Origin: Lachnospiraceae bacterium | GTDB lineage: Bacteria; Bacillota; Clostridia; Lachnospirales; Lachnospiraceae | Reading direction: 5' to 3' | DNA: 64,000 nt | NCBI GenBank assembly: GCA_017623675.1 | Contig: JAGAOO010000055.1 | Coordinates: forward strand, 1-64,000 | Shown: positions 51,836 to 62,111 of the stretch, one piece after another | How positions within the stretch are numbered: position 1 is the stretch's first letter | How the letters are laid out: each line of letters begins with the position of its first letter | Notes under the pieces: model-generated | Databases searched by the model: none | The model's input: the letters and a program-made list of their open reading frames with translations, nothing else | Told to the model about the DNA's origin: nothing | Made by a program: the position numbers and the translations under genes

Positions 51836-52933
51836 ATGAACATTATGAGAAGAGAGATGTCAATGAAAAAACAGGAATTAATAAAGGCATTTATTATGGT
51901 TGCTGTTGGAAGCGTAATTGTATTGATTTGTTCTATTTTGCTATCGAAACAGGTTGGGGCTTCCAAACGATATAACAGCAGTGCTGTTGCCGGCATCGCC
52001 TATGATGTAGACAATTATATAGAGAATTTATCCGATGATGAGCTGGGAATTACAGTTGATACTTCTCAGATATTAGGAGAAGCTGTACCGGAAGCAGGAA
52101 GCTATCCGGAATATGCCGGTAAATGTATGGCAGTTGTGGATAATGCGTTGAATGTCCGGGAGATACCAAGTACAGACGGCGCAATTGTTGGTAAAATGGT
52201 GGTTGGTTCTTTGGCAGATGTTGTGGAACGTGGAGAAGGATGGTCAAAGATACATTCCGGCAATGTAGATGGATATGTCAGCAATGATTATTTGGTGTTT
52301 GATGATGAAGCCGGTGCTTATGCCCAACAGGTTTGCACGACAGTTGCAACTGTTAATGCAGATGTGTTGATGGTGCGGGAAACTCCTTCAACGGAATCGT
52401 CTATCTTGGAACGAGTGGTACAGAATCAGGATTTGACGGTTTTAGAAGAATTAGAGGGCTGGGTGAAGATATCCTTAGAGGATGGTACGGAAGGATATGT
52501 TTCTGCGGATTATGTAACGGTTCATTTTGGAACCAAGACAGCATATACCATAGATGAACTGGCATCCACAAAACGTATGCAGATTGTAAATTATGGATTG
52601 CAGTTTGTAGGAAATTCCTATGTATGGGGAGGAACCAGTTTGACAAATGGTACAGACTGCTCCGGTTTTACCATGCGGGTATATGAACATTTCGGGTATA
52701 CGATTAATCGTTCCTCCAGAGCACAGTTCAGCAATGGTGTGCCGGTGGAAATCAGTAATTTACAGCCGGGTGATTTGGTGTTTTATGCATATAGCAACGG
52801 AACTATACACCATGTGGCACTTTATATTGGAAATGGACAGATTGTACATGCCTGTGATTCCAGAACCGGAATCATAGTGTCAAGTGTTTATTACGATACC
52901 CCTTATGGTGCAAGACGTATTATTACAGATTAA
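51836..52933 (+). CDS. SH3-domain NlpC/P60 peptidoglycan hydrolase
   Basis: A 365-residue secreted or membrane-anchored enzyme. A hydrophobic N-terminal segment (IKAFIMVAVGSVIVLICSILL) is a signal or anchor. Two SH3_3 repeats follow (about 97-155 and 170-230, with ALNVREIPS and VLMVRETPS starts), then the NlpC/P60 domain with Cys275 (NGTDCSGF), His326 (THHVALYIG region) and His338. It cleaves peptide stems of peptidoglycan, usually between gamma-D-Glu and the third residue. The start codon is uncertain (ATG 51836, 51857 or 51863). It is upstream of dgt by 18 bases. Confidence 0.92.
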   Translation: MNIMRREMSMKKQELIKAFIMVAVGSVIVLICSILLSKQVGASKRYNSSAVAGIAYDVDNYIENLSDDELGITVDTSQILGEAVPEAGSYPEYAGKCMAVVDNALNVREIPSTDGAIVGKMVVGSLADVVERGEGWSKIHSGNVDGYVSNDYLVFDDEAGAYAQQVCTTVATVNADVLMVRETPSTESSILERVVQNQDLTVLEELEGWVKISLEDGTEGYVSADYVTVHFGTKTAYTIDELASTKRMQIVNYGLQFVGNSYVWGGTSLTNGTDCSGFTMRVYEHFGYTINRSSRAQFSNGVPVEISNLQPGDLVFYAYSNGTIHHVALYIGNGQIVHACDSRTGIIVSSVYYDTPYGARRIITD

Positions 52934-52950
52934 AAGCAGGAGAAGCAGAC

Positions 52951-54366
52951 ATGGAATGGAATCAATTGCTCTGCCCAAGAAGAAGGATGACATATACGGT
53001 GAATTCTACCGGAGGGCGGGACTTGAGAACTGAATACGAAAAGGACTATCAGAAGATTATCGGAAGTGCATCTTTTCGAAGACTACAGGATAAGACACAG
53101 GTGTTTCCATTGGATAAAAGTGATTTTATTCGAACAAGGCTTACACATTCCTTAGAGGTTTCATCCTTTGCACGTTCTTTGGGACAAAATATTGGCAAGA
53201 ATCTGATTGCATCCAAGAAAGACCCGAATTTTAATTGGCGGATTGCAGAGGATATGTGCATCGTGCTTCAATGTGCCGGTCTGATACATGATATAGGGAA
53301 TCCACCCTTTGGACATTTTGGCGAAACTGCCATCAGACAGTGGTTTGTAGAACGTTTACCGGAATTGAAGTATTATGACCGTAAAATAGAAGATATGCTA
53401 ACGGAACAGATGAAGCAGGATTTTTATCAATTTGAAGGTAATGCTCAGGCATTGCGCCTAGTGAGTAAACTTCATTTCTTTTCTGACGAGTATGGTATGA
53501 ATCTGACATATGCACTGTTGAGTACGATTATTAAGTATCCGAATTCCTCTTTGGAATCGAATCCGGAATCGGAGGATATTAAGTATAAAAAAATGGGATA
53601 CTTTTATGCGGATAGAGATGTATTTTCAGAGATTCAGGAAGCAGCCGGAACCAATGGGTGTCGTAATCCTATGACATTTATCTTAGAGGCAGCAGATGAT
53701 ATTGCATATAAGACAGCAGATATTGAAGATGCTGTGAAAAAAGGCTGTATTACTTATGGAATGCTGGAGAGGGAATTGATGCAACTGAATAAGAATACAC
53801 CTGTGTGGGCAACGAATTATTTTAATCCACTGGAGGAATTGCGGTATCAATACCAAAAAGCATTGAATCGGGAGTATGGCAATCCTGAGTTTTATGCAGT
53901 ACAGAATTGGGCAGTGAATGTACAGAACTATCTGATTAAGTGTGCAACTCATGGTTTTATTTCTAATTACGAAGCGATTATGAATGGAACCTATGGGCAT
54001 GATTTATTCTATGGAACTTATGCAGAAGGATTAATGGAAGCGATGGGTGCCATTGCTTATCGTAATGCATTTATCTCAGAACCGATTTACAAACTGGAAA
54101 TAGCGGCAGGTCATATGTTGGAATTCCTGCTGGATAAATTCGTTAAGGCAGCAATCTACTTTGATACAGATAAACAGTTAGGAACCATTGATGAAAAAGT
54201 GGTTACATTAATATCTGACAATTATATGGAACGGTATTACGTAGATTCTGTGGGAAAGAGCGAAGAAGAAAAGCTGTATCTGCGTCTCCTCTTGGTGACA
54301 GACCTGGTATGTGGTATGACAGATAGTTATGCCAGAAGCTTATATCAGGAATTAAATGGCATTTAG
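52951..54366 (+). CDS. dgt: deoxyguanosinetriphosphate triphosphohydrolase
   Basis: A 471-residue HD-domain enzyme. Conserved features are RRLQDKTQVFPL, RTRLTHSLEVSS (first His), CAGLIHDIGNPPFGHFGE (HD pair), and ADDIAYKTADIEDA. It hydrolyses dGTP or other dNTPs to nucleoside and triphosphate and helps balance dNTP pools; some members limit phages. Length is usual. It starts behind the NlpC/P60 gene, probably in one transcript, and its stop overlaps that of the convergent GGDEF gene. Confidence 0.94.
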   Translation: MEWNQLLCPRRRMTYTVNSTGGRDLRTEYEKDYQKIIGSASFRRLQDKTQVFPLDKSDFIRTRLTHSLEVSSFARSLGQNIGKNLIASKKDPNFNWRIAEDMCIVLQCAGLIHDIGNPPFGHFGETAIRQWFVERLPELKYYDRKIEDMLTEQMKQDFYQFEGNAQALRLVSKLHFFSDEYGMNLTYALLSTIIKYPNSSLESNPESEDIKYKKMGYFYADRDVFSEIQEAAGTNGCRNPMTFILEAADDIAYKTADIEDAVKKGCITYGMLERELMQLNKNTPVWATNYFNPLEELRYQYQKALNREYGNPEFYAVQNWAVNVQNYLIKCATHGFISNYEAIMNGTYGHDLFYGTYAEGLMEAMGAIAYRNAFISEPIYKLEIAAGHMLEFLLDKFVKAAIYFDTDKQLGTIDEKVVTLISDNYMERYYVDSVGKSEEEKLYLRLLLVTDLVCGMTDSYARSLYQELNGI

Positions 54367-55790
54367 CTTTCCTTTAAGACAGAACGACGCTTGTGAGATT
54401 TGTTCTCATATAAAGCGTCATCTGCTTTCTTTATAAGCGATTGAATATCCAAGGTTTCTTCACATACAAAATCTACAATACCAATACTCGCTTCAATGTA
54501 ATATGGTTTGTCACAGTTTCGATTCATGATTTCTAATTTGTTGCGAATTCGGTTGGAAAGGGTATCAGCTGATTGCTGACTACCCAGGATGGCAAATGCA
54601 ACAAATTCGTCACCACCAATACGCCCGATAATATCATTGCCACGCAAACTGGTTTTCAAGGCAGTTGCAATTGTGCGTAAGGCAAAGTCTCCATCCTCAT
54701 GTCCAAACATATCATTTACCATTTTCAAATTATCCATATCGGCAAAAAGCAGGATTGCATGTTGTCCCTTATTGATAGAAGAGGAAATGACAGTCTGTGT
54801 CTCGGTTAAAAATCCTCTCCGGTTTTTCAATCCGGTTAATTCATCAATGGTAGATATCTTACTGAGCTGTCGATTCTTTTCATGCAGTACAGATAAGGTA
54901 TATTCCAATTGCTGGTTGGTCTGCTGTTGTTCATCGTACATTTTCAAGAACTTTAAGGTGGTTCCAAGCTCTAAGCTGATAGAATAAATGTGGTGGAAAT
55001 ACGCAATATCCACTTCACAAACGAACAGCCCATGATGAACCTCACTGGTGAAAATTGGCGTTACTACCATGGTATACCGTCTCTTCTGTGGCATATAAGG
55101 ATTACGGAATAAATCCTTAACGGAAACCAGATATTCTGCCTTAGTGAGGGGTACAGTCACTTGGTCCTTGTTATATACCTGTAATTGAAGTTGCTCCGGT
55201 ATATGCCAGGTTCCGTCTGAATCCAGATGCACAGCATCCGATGGCATGGTGTAAATGTAAGAACTAATCATATCCAAGCGTTGCATCTTATCGCCCATTT
55301 GATTATAGACTAATTCGACATTATTACTATTGGTCATAGTGTCCCGTATAATATAGCTGGAAGTCCAGATGTTCAGTTTATATTCATGCTTTTCGTTATA
55401 ACGGAAGCTGGACTCAGCACTTAACAGCTGCATGGATACCGCATTAGAGGCAATGCAGAAAGCGACCTTCTTACTCTCGTCAGTAATTAAGGATAATACC
55501 AGCTTTTCAATGGTATGGAAACAGTAATTTAATTGCACAATGGAGTAATACAATGGAATATCCGATTTAATATATTCCTTGGCAATATCCTTTAATGTTT
55601 CTATCGGGAAATCATTAGCATCCGGGTCTAATACAACATTCAAAATAAGCGAAACATACTTGGTAATTAAGGCGGATATTCGATTATAGATAAAGGTTTC
55701 TTTATCGTTGATAAATACGGTATCAATAATAAAATCAAGTAAGTCCTGTTTTCGTCTTTCCGGTAATGCCATCTTCTTTGGATGAATCAA
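54363..55790 (-). CDS. GGDEF diguanylate cyclase
   Basis: Up to 475 residues; TTG at 55790 or ATG at 55772 are possible starts, and neither has a clear ribosome site. The N-terminal 310 residues are a helical sensor-like region, then a coiled linker, and the C-terminal catalytic domain has RIGGDEFVAF preceded by RGND, an RxxD inhibitory site exactly five residues before GGDEF. It should make c-di-GMP and be product-inhibited. The gene overlaps the upstream binding-protein-like gene by 56 bases in another frame. Related Lachnospiraceae proteins are, to my knowledge, often a single fusion of these two parts. Confidence 0.85.
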   Translation of the reverse strand: MIHPKKMALPERRKQDLLDFIIDTVFINDKETFIYNRISALITKYVSLILNVVLDPDANDFPIETLKDIAKEYIKSDIPLYYSIVQLNYCFHTIEKLVLSLITDESKKVAFCIASNAVSMQLLSAESSFRYNEKHEYKLNIWTSSYIIRDTMTNSNNVELVYNQMGDKMQRLDMISSYIYTMPSDAVHLDSDGTWHIPEQLQLQVYNKDQVTVPLTKAEYLVSVKDLFRNPYMPQKRRYTMVVTPIFTSEVHHGLFVCEVDIAYFHHIYSISLELGTTLKFLKMYDEQQQTNQQLEYTLSVLHEKNRQLSKISTIDELTGLKNRRGFLTETQTVISSSINKGQHAILLFADMDNLKMVNDMFGHEDGDFALRTIATALKTSLRGNDIIGRIGGDEFVAFAILGSQQSADTLSNRIRNKLEIMNRNCDKPYYIEASIGIVDFVCEETLDIQSLIKKADDALYENKSHKRRSVLKES

Positions 55791-56682
55791 AAGAATTCAT
55801 AACATTGGAACAGCCACAGGATTCCCGAATAATCATTGCAGAATTTAAACGGGAAGTAGTGGTTTTTCCGGTTTTAATCAGTGAAATAGTTTCATAAACC
55901 GAACGGTAACCAAGCTCACAGGCATTTGCACGTACGGTTGTCAATGCCGGTTCCAATGCCATGGCGAGGGGTACATCATCGAAACCGGTGACAGCGATAT
56001 CCTTGCCAATTTCAATCCCCCTGCGTTTTAAAACATTATATCCGCCAAGTGCCATCTGGTCATTTGCAAAACAAAGAGCATCTATTTCCGGATGGGAGTC
56101 TAATAAAGCTTCAACCAAATCCTCGCAGTACTCTGAGAAATTACCATATACAATTAAATCCTCCTGAACCGGAAGACCGGCTTCTTCCAGGGTTGATTTA
56201 TAGACCTCTAAACGTTCCTCTGCATCTGAGTTACCTTGGCGTCCACTGATAAAGCCGATATGCTTTTTATGATGTTCATATATCAGGTGGTTAATTACAT
56301 CTTTTAATCCCCGGGTACTGTCAATGATTAGGGAAGGGTAGCCGGGATATTCGGATTCCAGGGTTAGAATTGGTATGTCCTTAAAACGGTCAAGAAATGC
56401 AATGGTGTCGGCATCATCTAAGAAGGTACCAATGGTACCGATAGAAATGATTAACGCATCAATAGACTCTGGCTTTGCGTAATAAAAGACAGAGTTATAC
56501 TGATAGTCATATTTTGCATTTGCCGGATCGTTGTATGCTGCGTCGATATACATTCCGGGAAAAATCACCAGATTAACATCTAATTCCTTTGCAGCGTAGT
56601 CAACACCTTTACAGATGTCATAGGCATAATCATTATCTAAGTGACAGATAAATAAACCGATTGTAAAACGCTTGTCTGACAT
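55735..56682 (-). CDS. LacI/periplasmic-binding-like domain protein without a DNA-binding domain
   Basis: A 315-residue protein: FTIGLFICHLDNDYAYDICKG starts a Peripla_BP_3 fold, with LDALCFANDQMALG-like DALCFANDQMALGG and VTGFDDVPLAMALEPALTTVR typical of LacI-family sensor domains, and a C-terminal RESCGC. The usual N-terminal HTH is missing and there is no signal peptide, so it is a cytoplasmic sensor. It overlaps the GGDEF gene by 56 bases and probably delivers a sugar or other ligand signal to c-di-GMP synthesis. The minus-strand start has GGAGGTGG upstream. It could be one half of a split or frameshifted fusion gene. Confidence 0.82.
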   Translation of the reverse strand: MSDKRFTIGLFICHLDNDYAYDICKGVDYAAKELDVNLVIFPGMYIDAAYNDPANAKYDYQYNSVFYYAKPESIDALIISIGTIGTFLDDADTIAFLDRFKDIPILTLESEYPGYPSLIIDSTRGLKDVINHLIYEHHKKHIGFISGRQGNSDAEERLEVYKSTLEEAGLPVQEDLIVYGNFSEYCEDLVEALLDSHPEIDALCFANDQMALGGYNVLKRRGIEIGKDIAVTGFDDVPLAMALEPALTTVRANACELGYRSVYETISLIKTGKTTTSRLNSAMIIRESCGCSNVMNSFDSSKEDGITGKTKTGLT

Positions 56683-56845
56683 TTAGCCACCTCCCCAAGT
56701 ATCTCCAAGTAATAACTATTCCTATTTTATCATAACTTTGTAAAGAAATATACATTATTTTATGAAAAAACCTAAAATTCACAAAAAAGTTACAAAATAG
56801 AACAGAAAGCATAAAAAACATTCATATGAGGATAAAGTCTTATTC

Positions 56846-56874
56846 TTTACAAATGAGAATTCATAATCTATAAT
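56846..56874 (+). promoter_or_regulatory. purMND promoter
   Basis: TTTACA (56846-56851), 17-bp spacer, perfect TATAAT (56869-56874). The 70-base leader holds no recognisable purine riboswitch. Confidence 0.75.
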
Positions 56875-56952
56875 AAACGAGGAATCGACATATCAGTAAG
56901 GTCGGAACATAAGAATGTAAAAGTATAATGAGAGTTGCAGGAGGAACAAAAC

Positions 56953-57978
56953 ATGGATTATAAAAAGGCTGGCGTTGATATTGAGGCAGGTTATAAATCA
57001 GTAGAATTGATGAAGAAATATGTTAAGGAAACAGTAAGACCGGAAGTAATGGGTGGCCTTGGCGGTTTCTCAGGTGCGTTTTCCTTAAAGGCAATCAAAG
57101 ATATGGAGAATCCTGTTTTGTTATCCGGCACGGATGGTTGTGGAACAAAGGTAAAACTGGCTTTCATTATGGATAAGCATGATACCATTGGTATTGATTG
57201 TGTGGCTATGTGTGTCAATGATATTGTTTGTGCAGGTGCAGAACCTTTATTTTTCCTGGACTATATTGCCTGTGGTAAGAATTATCCGGAAAAAATTGCA
57301 ACCATTGTTTCCGGTGTTGCAGAAGGTTGTAAGCAGTCTGGCGCAGCTTTGATTGGCGGTGAAACTGCAGAGCATCCGGGACTTATGCCGGAGGATGAAT
57401 ATGATCTTGCAGGCTTTGCTGTTGGTGTTGCAGATGAGAAGGATTTAATTACCGGAGCTAATATTAAAGCCGGCGATACATTAATTGGTATCGCTTCCAG
57501 TGGTGTACATAGTAACGGCTTTTCACTGGTACGTAAGATTTTTGAAATGACAGAGGAATCTCTGAATACCTACTATGATGAATTGGGTAAGACATTAGGA
57601 GAAGCCTTATTGGCTCCAACGAAGATATATGTAAAGGCACTTCGCTCCGTAAAGGAAGCAGGGGTTACAGTTAAGGGCTGCAGCCACATCACCGGAGGCG
57701 GTTTCTATGAGAATATTCCAAGAATGTTACCGGAAGGTGTACGGGCTGTTGTTAAGAAGGATTCTTATCCGGTTCTGCCTATTTTCACTTTGATGCAGAA
57801 GGTAGGTAATGTAGAAGAAAAGATGATGTATAATACTTACAACATGGGTCTTGGAATGATACTTGCTGTTGACCCTGCAGATGCAGATAAGACCCTGGAG
57901 GCATTAAAGGCAGCCGGAGAAGATGCGTATGTTGTAGGTCAGATTGAAGCAGGAGAAAAAGGAGTAACCTTATGCTAA
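56953..57978 (+). CDS. purM: phosphoribosylformylglycinamidine cyclo-ligase
   Basis: A 341-residue AIR synthetase. ATG 56953 follows AGGAGG (56939-56944). Conserved features are [55 protein letters not shown], and [14 protein letters not shown]. It closes FGAM to aminoimidazole ribotide with ATP. Its stop overlaps the purN start by seven bases, so the two are translated together. Length is normal. Confidence 0.97.
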   Translation: MDYKKAGVDIEAGYKSVELMKKYVKETVRPEVMGGLGGFSGAFSLKAIKDMENPVLLSGTDGCGTKVKLAFIMDKHDTIGIDCVAMCVNDIVCAGAEPLFFLDYIACGKNYPEKIATIVSGVAEGCKQSGAALIGGETAEHPGLMPEDEYDLAGFAVGVADEKDLITGANIKAGDTLIGIASSGVHSNGFSLVRKIFEMTEESLNTYYDELGKTLGEALLAPTKIYVKALRSVKEAGVTVKGCSHITGGGFYENIPRMLPEGVRAVVKKDSYPVLPIFTLMQKVGNVEEKMMYNTYNMGLGMILAVDPADADKTLEALKAAGEDAYVVGQIEAGEKGVTLC

Positions 57979-58598
57979 GAGTTGCAGTTATGGTATCCGG
58001 TGGAGGAACCAATTTGCAGGCAATTATTGACCGTGTTGCAGATGGAACCATTACCAATACTGAAATAGCGGTTGTCATCAGTAACAATTATGGAGTAAAG
58101 GCATTAGAGCGGGCTGAAAAAGCTGGAATACCGGGAATATGTGTATCCCCAAAGGACTATTCTGACCGGGAAGCATTTAACCAGGCGTTGCTGGATACGG
58201 TTAATTCTTACAATGTAGATTTAATTGTTTTGGCAGGTTTTTTGGTGGTGATTCCGGAACAAATGATAGACGAATACGAGAATCGTATTATTAATATTCA
58301 CCCATCCTTGATACCGGCATTTTGCGGAACCGGTTATTATGGCTTGAAGGTACATGAAGCAGCATTGGAACGGGGAGTAAAGGTGGTAGGAGCAACCGTT
58401 CATTTTGTTGATAAAGGTACGGACACAGGTCCTATTATTCTGCAAAAGGCAGTAGAAGTGCAACAGGGAGATACGCCTAAGGTATTGCAGCAACGAGTGA
58501 TGGAACAGGCAGAATGGAAGCTGCTTCCTCAGGCGATTGATATGATTGCAAATGGGAAAGTATGCGTTGTAGATGGAAAAACTGTAATTCAGGAATAG
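57972..58598 (+). CDS. purN: phosphoribosylglycinamide formyltransferase
   Basis: A 208-residue folate-dependent enzyme. The N-terminus [19 protein letters not shown], the active-site region [10 protein letters not shown], and [15 protein letters not shown] are characteristic. It adds a formyl group from 10-formyl-THF to GAR. Translational overlap with purM and 25 bases to purD place it in the purMND operon. Complete. Confidence 0.97.
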   Translation: MLRVAVMVSGGGTNLQAIIDRVADGTITNTEIAVVISNNYGVKALERAEKAGIPGICVSPKDYSDREAFNQALLDTVNSYNVDLIVLAGFLVVIPEQMIDEYENRIINIHPSLIPAFCGTGYYGLKVHEAALERGVKVVGATVHFVDKGTDTGPIILQKAVEVQQGDTPKVLQQRVMEQAEWKLLPQAIDMIANGKVCVVDGKTVIQE

Positions 58599-58623
58599 AA
58601 ATAAAATCCAAGGAGGAAATAAC

Positions 58624-59898
58624 ATGAAGGTCTTAATCGTTGGTAGCGGTGGAAGAGAGCATGCAATTGCACAGAAGGTAAGTGAAAGCCCAAAGGTAGA
58701 TAAGATATATTGTGCACCTGGAAATGCAGGCATTTCTCAATTGGCAGAGTGTGTAGATATTAAGGCAATGGAATTCGATAAGTTAGTTGCTTTTGCGAAG
58801 GAGCAGGCAATTGATTTGACAATTATTGGTATGGATGACCCATTGGTAGGTGGAATTGTAGACGAGTTTGAAAAGGAAGGTCTACGGGTATTCGGACCGA
58901 GAAAGAATGCCGCCATTATTGAAGGTTCCAAAGCATTTTCCAAGGATTTGATGAAAAAGTACCAGATTCCAACAGCAGCTTATGAGACATTTGAGGATGC
59001 GGATGCAGCGATCCAGTATTTGGAAACAAAAGCAGATTTTCCAATCGTATTAAAAGCAGATGGGCTTGCGTTGGGAAAAGGTGTATTAATCTGTAATACA
59101 TTAGAAGAAGCAAAAGCCGGAGTAAAGTCTATCATGCTGGATAAACAGTTTGGCAGTGCCGGAAATAAGATGGTAATTGAAGAGTTTATGACCGGACGGG
59201 AAGTGTCTGTACTGGCATTTTGTGATGGTACCCATATTAAAACTATGACCTCGGCACAGGACCACAAACGTGCAAAAGACGGGGATCAGGGTTTGAATAC
59301 CGGTGGAATGGGGACCTTTTCTCCAAGCCCATTTTATACAGAGGAAATCGATGCATTTTGCCAGAAGGAAGTATATGAAAAGACTATGGCTGCCATGAAA
59401 GCAGAGGGCAGAGATTTTGTTGGTATTCTATTCTGTGGTTTAATGATTACACCAAAGGGAACCAAGGTGTTGGAATACAATGCCCGGTTTGGTGACCCGG
59501 AGGCACAGGTGGTTCTTCCTAGAATGAAGAATGACATTATCGAAGTTATGGAAGCTTGTATTGATGGAACCTTAGATCAGATTGATTTGCAATTTGAAGA
59601 CAATGCAGCAGTTTGTGTTGTGTTGGCATCTGACGGTTATCCGGTATCATATGAAAAAGGCTTTGAAATGAAAGGCTTGGATGCTTTCAAAGATAAAGAC
59701 GGATACTATGCGTTTCATGCAGGAACCGCATGGAAGGATGGTAAGATTGTAACCAATGGCGGACGTGTAATAGGAATTACCGCAAAGGGAGCGAATCTGA
59801 AGGAAGCCAGAGCCAATGCTTATAAGGCGACAGAATGGGTGGAATTCGACAATAAGTATATGCGTCATGATATTGGAAAAGCAATTGATGAAGCATAG
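58624..59898 (+). CDS. purD: phosphoribosylamine-glycine ligase
   Basis: A 424-residue ATP-grasp enzyme with AAGGAGG upstream. MKVLIVGSGGREHAIAQKV, APGNAGI, the ATP-grasp loop KADGLALGKGV, and EYNARFGDPEAQ are all present. It joins glycine to phosphoribosylamine, directly after PurF in the pathway. Last gene of purMND, followed by a strong terminator. Length is as expected. Confidence 0.97.
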   Translation: MKVLIVGSGGREHAIAQKVSESPKVDKIYCAPGNAGISQLAECVDIKAMEFDKLVAFAKEQAIDLTIIGMDDPLVGGIVDEFEKEGLRVFGPRKNAAIIEGSKAFSKDLMKKYQIPTAAYETFEDADAAIQYLETKADFPIVLKADGLALGKGVLICNTLEEAKAGVKSIMLDKQFGSAGNKMVIEEFMTGREVSVLAFCDGTHIKTMTSAQDHKRAKDGDQGLNTGGMGTFSPSPFYTEEIDAFCQKEVYEKTMAAMKAEGRDFVGILFCGLMITPKGTKVLEYNARFGDPEAQVVLPRMKNDIIEVMEACIDGTLDQIDLQFEDNAAVCVVLASDGYPVSYEKGFEMKGLDAFKDKDGYYAFHAGTAWKDGKIVTNGGRVIGITAKGANLKEARANAYKATEWVEFDNKYMRHDIGKAIDEA

Positions 59899-59923
59899 AA
59901 TTTCCAGAAATTAGAAAAAATAT

Positions 59924-59973
59924 GAAGTTTTTGTGAAAGATTATCGTATCTTGAAACAAAAACTTCTTTTTTT
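59924..59973 (+). terminator. intrinsic terminator after purD
   Basis: GAAGTTTTTGT (59924-59934) pairs with ACAAAAACTTC (59956-59966), with an inner AAGAT/ATCTT stem, followed by seven T residues. Confidence 0.92.
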
Positions 59974-59977
59974 GATT

Positions 59978-60019
59978 ATATTGTGGTAAAATTAGATTGA
60001 CTATGGAATATATTGTGGT
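59978..60019 (+). repeat. direct repeat ATATTGTGGT before the dockerin glucosaminidase
   Basis: Two exact copies of ATATTGTGGT (59978-59987 and 60010-60019), 32 bases apart start to start, about three helical turns. They lie upstream of the secreted glucosaminidase gene and may bind an activator. Confidence 0.4.
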
Positions 60020-60047
60020 TTACATAAGAATGGAGTGAATACCAATT

Positions 60048-62093
60048 ATGACGATAAAGAAAAGAGGGAAGAAATGGCTGGCAGTCTTGCTGAGTGTGGT
60101 CATTGCTGTTTCCTTTACTCAACTGGGAAATTTTTCAGGTGATGCCAATGTTGTTATGGCGGCAACACTTGCCCAGGTGATACCCGGAACAACGAATTTG
60201 AATGTGCGTGAAGCGGCAAGTACGAGCTCGAACAGAGTTACACAGATTCAGGGCGGGCAGATGATGACCGTTTTGGATCAGCCAAACAGTCAGTGGTATC
60301 ATGTATCTTTTACGAAGGATGGTACCGGTGAAACCTATACCGGATATGTTCATGCAGACTTTGTCAGGATTGTGAATAGCGAAGCTTCGAATCCAACGGA
60401 TACAGACTTTGAAGCATATATGACTGCGCAAGGCTTCCCGGAAAGCTATAAGCCGTATCTTCGAGAACTTCATGCTCTTCATCCGAATTGGAAATTTACT
60501 GCCGTACAGACCGGACTGGATTGGAATACGGTAATTGAAAATGAACGAAACAAGCAAGGGCAGATTAAGAATTTGATTCAGGGTACCAGTTCGGCTCCCC
60601 ATTATAATTGGCGGGAAACAGAAGTTGGATATAACTGGGCAACAGATACTTGGTCCCCTTATGATGGCACTACATGGTTCGCGGCATCAGAGGAAATTGT
60701 TGCATATTACATAGACCCACGAACCTATATGGATGAAATGTACATATTTGCATTTGAACAATTGTCTTATGATAGCAGTATTCATGGAGTTTCCGGTGTG
60801 GAAGCAATTCTGGTGGGTACATTTATGTATAATAGCTGCCCGGCAGGAGAAACTCGTAAATTTTCAGATGAGATTATGGAAGCGGCAGCAACCTATAATG
60901 TAAGTCCGTATCATCTGGCATCCCGAATGCGACAGGAAATGGGAACCACTGCCGGTGTAAATGCCACCGGACAAAGTCCTAATTATCCGGGCATTTTTAA
61001 CTTTTTTAATGTGGGTTCCGTAGATTCTGCCGGTGGCGGAGCAGTGAATAAAGGATTGGCATGGGCATCCTTAACCGGTTCCTATGGAAGACCATGGAAC
61101 AGTGCTTACAAAGCGATTATGGGTGGTGCCCAATTTATTGGAGCTTCCTATATAAATCGGGGACAGGATACCCTCTATACACAGAAGTTTAATGTTACAT
61201 ATAGAGATAATTTGTACGGACATCAGTATATGAGTAATGTGCAGGCTCCGGCATCGGAAGCACGTACTATTTACAATGCATATCGCAGCAATGGATTAAT
61301 TAATGCAGCTTTGGTTTTTAAGATTCCGGTTTATAACAATATGCCGGCACAGGCAGTTACAAAGCCTGCTGATTCCGGAAGTCCGAATCATTGGTTAAGT
61401 AGTCTTACAGTATCCGGATGTACTCTGACCCCATCCTTTAGTGGTGGAACAACGGAATACTCAATTATTGTAGGAAATGAAATTAGTAGTGTTACTGTTT
61501 CGGCGACAACTGTGAATAGTAAGGCAGGTATTTCCGGTACAGGAACAGTGAACCTGTCGGTAGGAACGAATACTGTACCAATTACGGTAACAGCGCAGAA
61601 TGGAGATAAGAGGACATATACCATCACAATCGTTCGGAAGGATAATAATGGGAATATGTCGGGAGGAACAGAGAACACCCCGACAATCAGTACGAATTAT
61701 AAAGTTGATAATAATCAAATATCCGGTATTACAGTAGGAACAGATGTCCAGACCTTATTAAGTAGCATTACAACAAATGGCGGAACTGTGTCTGTTTATC
61801 AGGCAGATGGAGTGACAGCGAAGACGGGAACGGTTGGTACCGGTGATATTGTCAGAGTCACAAATGATTCTGCAACAATAAACTTTACAGTGATTATCTA
61901 TGGTGATGTTTCCGGTGATGGTATAATCAATGCACTGGATTTGCTAAAAGTTCAGAAACATTTAATTGGAGCAAGTCCGTTGTCAGGTGCTTATCTGGAG
62001 GCAGCAAATGTAAAAAAGAGTGGTTCGGTGTCAGCCTTAGATTTGCTAAAAATACAAAAGCAGATAATTGGATCCGCACCAATACAGCAATAG
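60048..62093 (+). CDS. secreted SH3/glucosaminidase protein with a dockerin
   Basis: A 681-residue exported protein. A signal peptide (WLAVLLSVVIAVSF, cleavage near VMAA) is followed by an SH3_3 domain (TNLNVREAAST), a glucosaminidase-type lysozyme-like domain (about 120-430, with HPNWKFTAVQTGLDW and RMRQEMGTTAGVN), and a cadherin-like beta sandwich (about 447-540). A dockerin type I module ends the protein (619-675). The first dockerin calcium loop is complete (GDVSGDGIINALD), the second has lost most acidic ligands (NVKKSGSVSALD). It should cleave the glycan backbone of the cell wall while attached through a cohesin. The cohesin gene is next, 18 bases away. AATGGAG is the ribosome site. Confidence 0.9.
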   Translation: MTIKKRGKKWLAVLLSVVIAVSFTQLGNFSGDANVVMAATLAQVIPGTTNLNVREAASTSSNRVTQIQGGQMMTVLDQPNSQWYHVSFTKDGTGETYTGYVHADFVRIVNSEASNPTDTDFEAYMTAQGFPESYKPYLRELHALHPNWKFTAVQTGLDWNTVIENERNKQGQIKNLIQGTSSAPHYNWRETEVGYNWATDTWSPYDGTTWFAASEEIVAYYIDPRTYMDEMYIFAFEQLSYDSSIHGVSGVEAILVGTFMYNSCPAGETRKFSDEIMEAAATYNVSPYHLASRMRQEMGTTAGVNATGQSPNYPGIFNFFNVGSVDSAGGGAVNKGLAWASLTGSYGRPWNSAYKAIMGGAQFIGASYINRGQDTLYTQKFNVTYRDNLYGHQYMSNVQAPASEARTIYNAYRSNGLINAALVFKIPVYNNMPAQAVTKPADSGSPNHWLSSLTVSGCTLTPSFSGGTTEYSIIVGNEISSVTVSATTVNSKAGISGTGTVNLSVGTNTVPITVTAQNGDKRTYTITIVRKDNNGNMSGGTENTPTISTNYKVDNNQISGITVGTDVQTLLSSITTNGGTVSVYQADGVTAKTGTVGTGDIVRVTNDSATINFTVIIYGDVSGDGIINALDLLKVQKHLIGASPLSGAYLEAANVKKSGSVSALDLLKIQKQIIGSAPIQQ

Positions 62094-62111
62094 CTATCTG
62101 GAGGAAATAAA

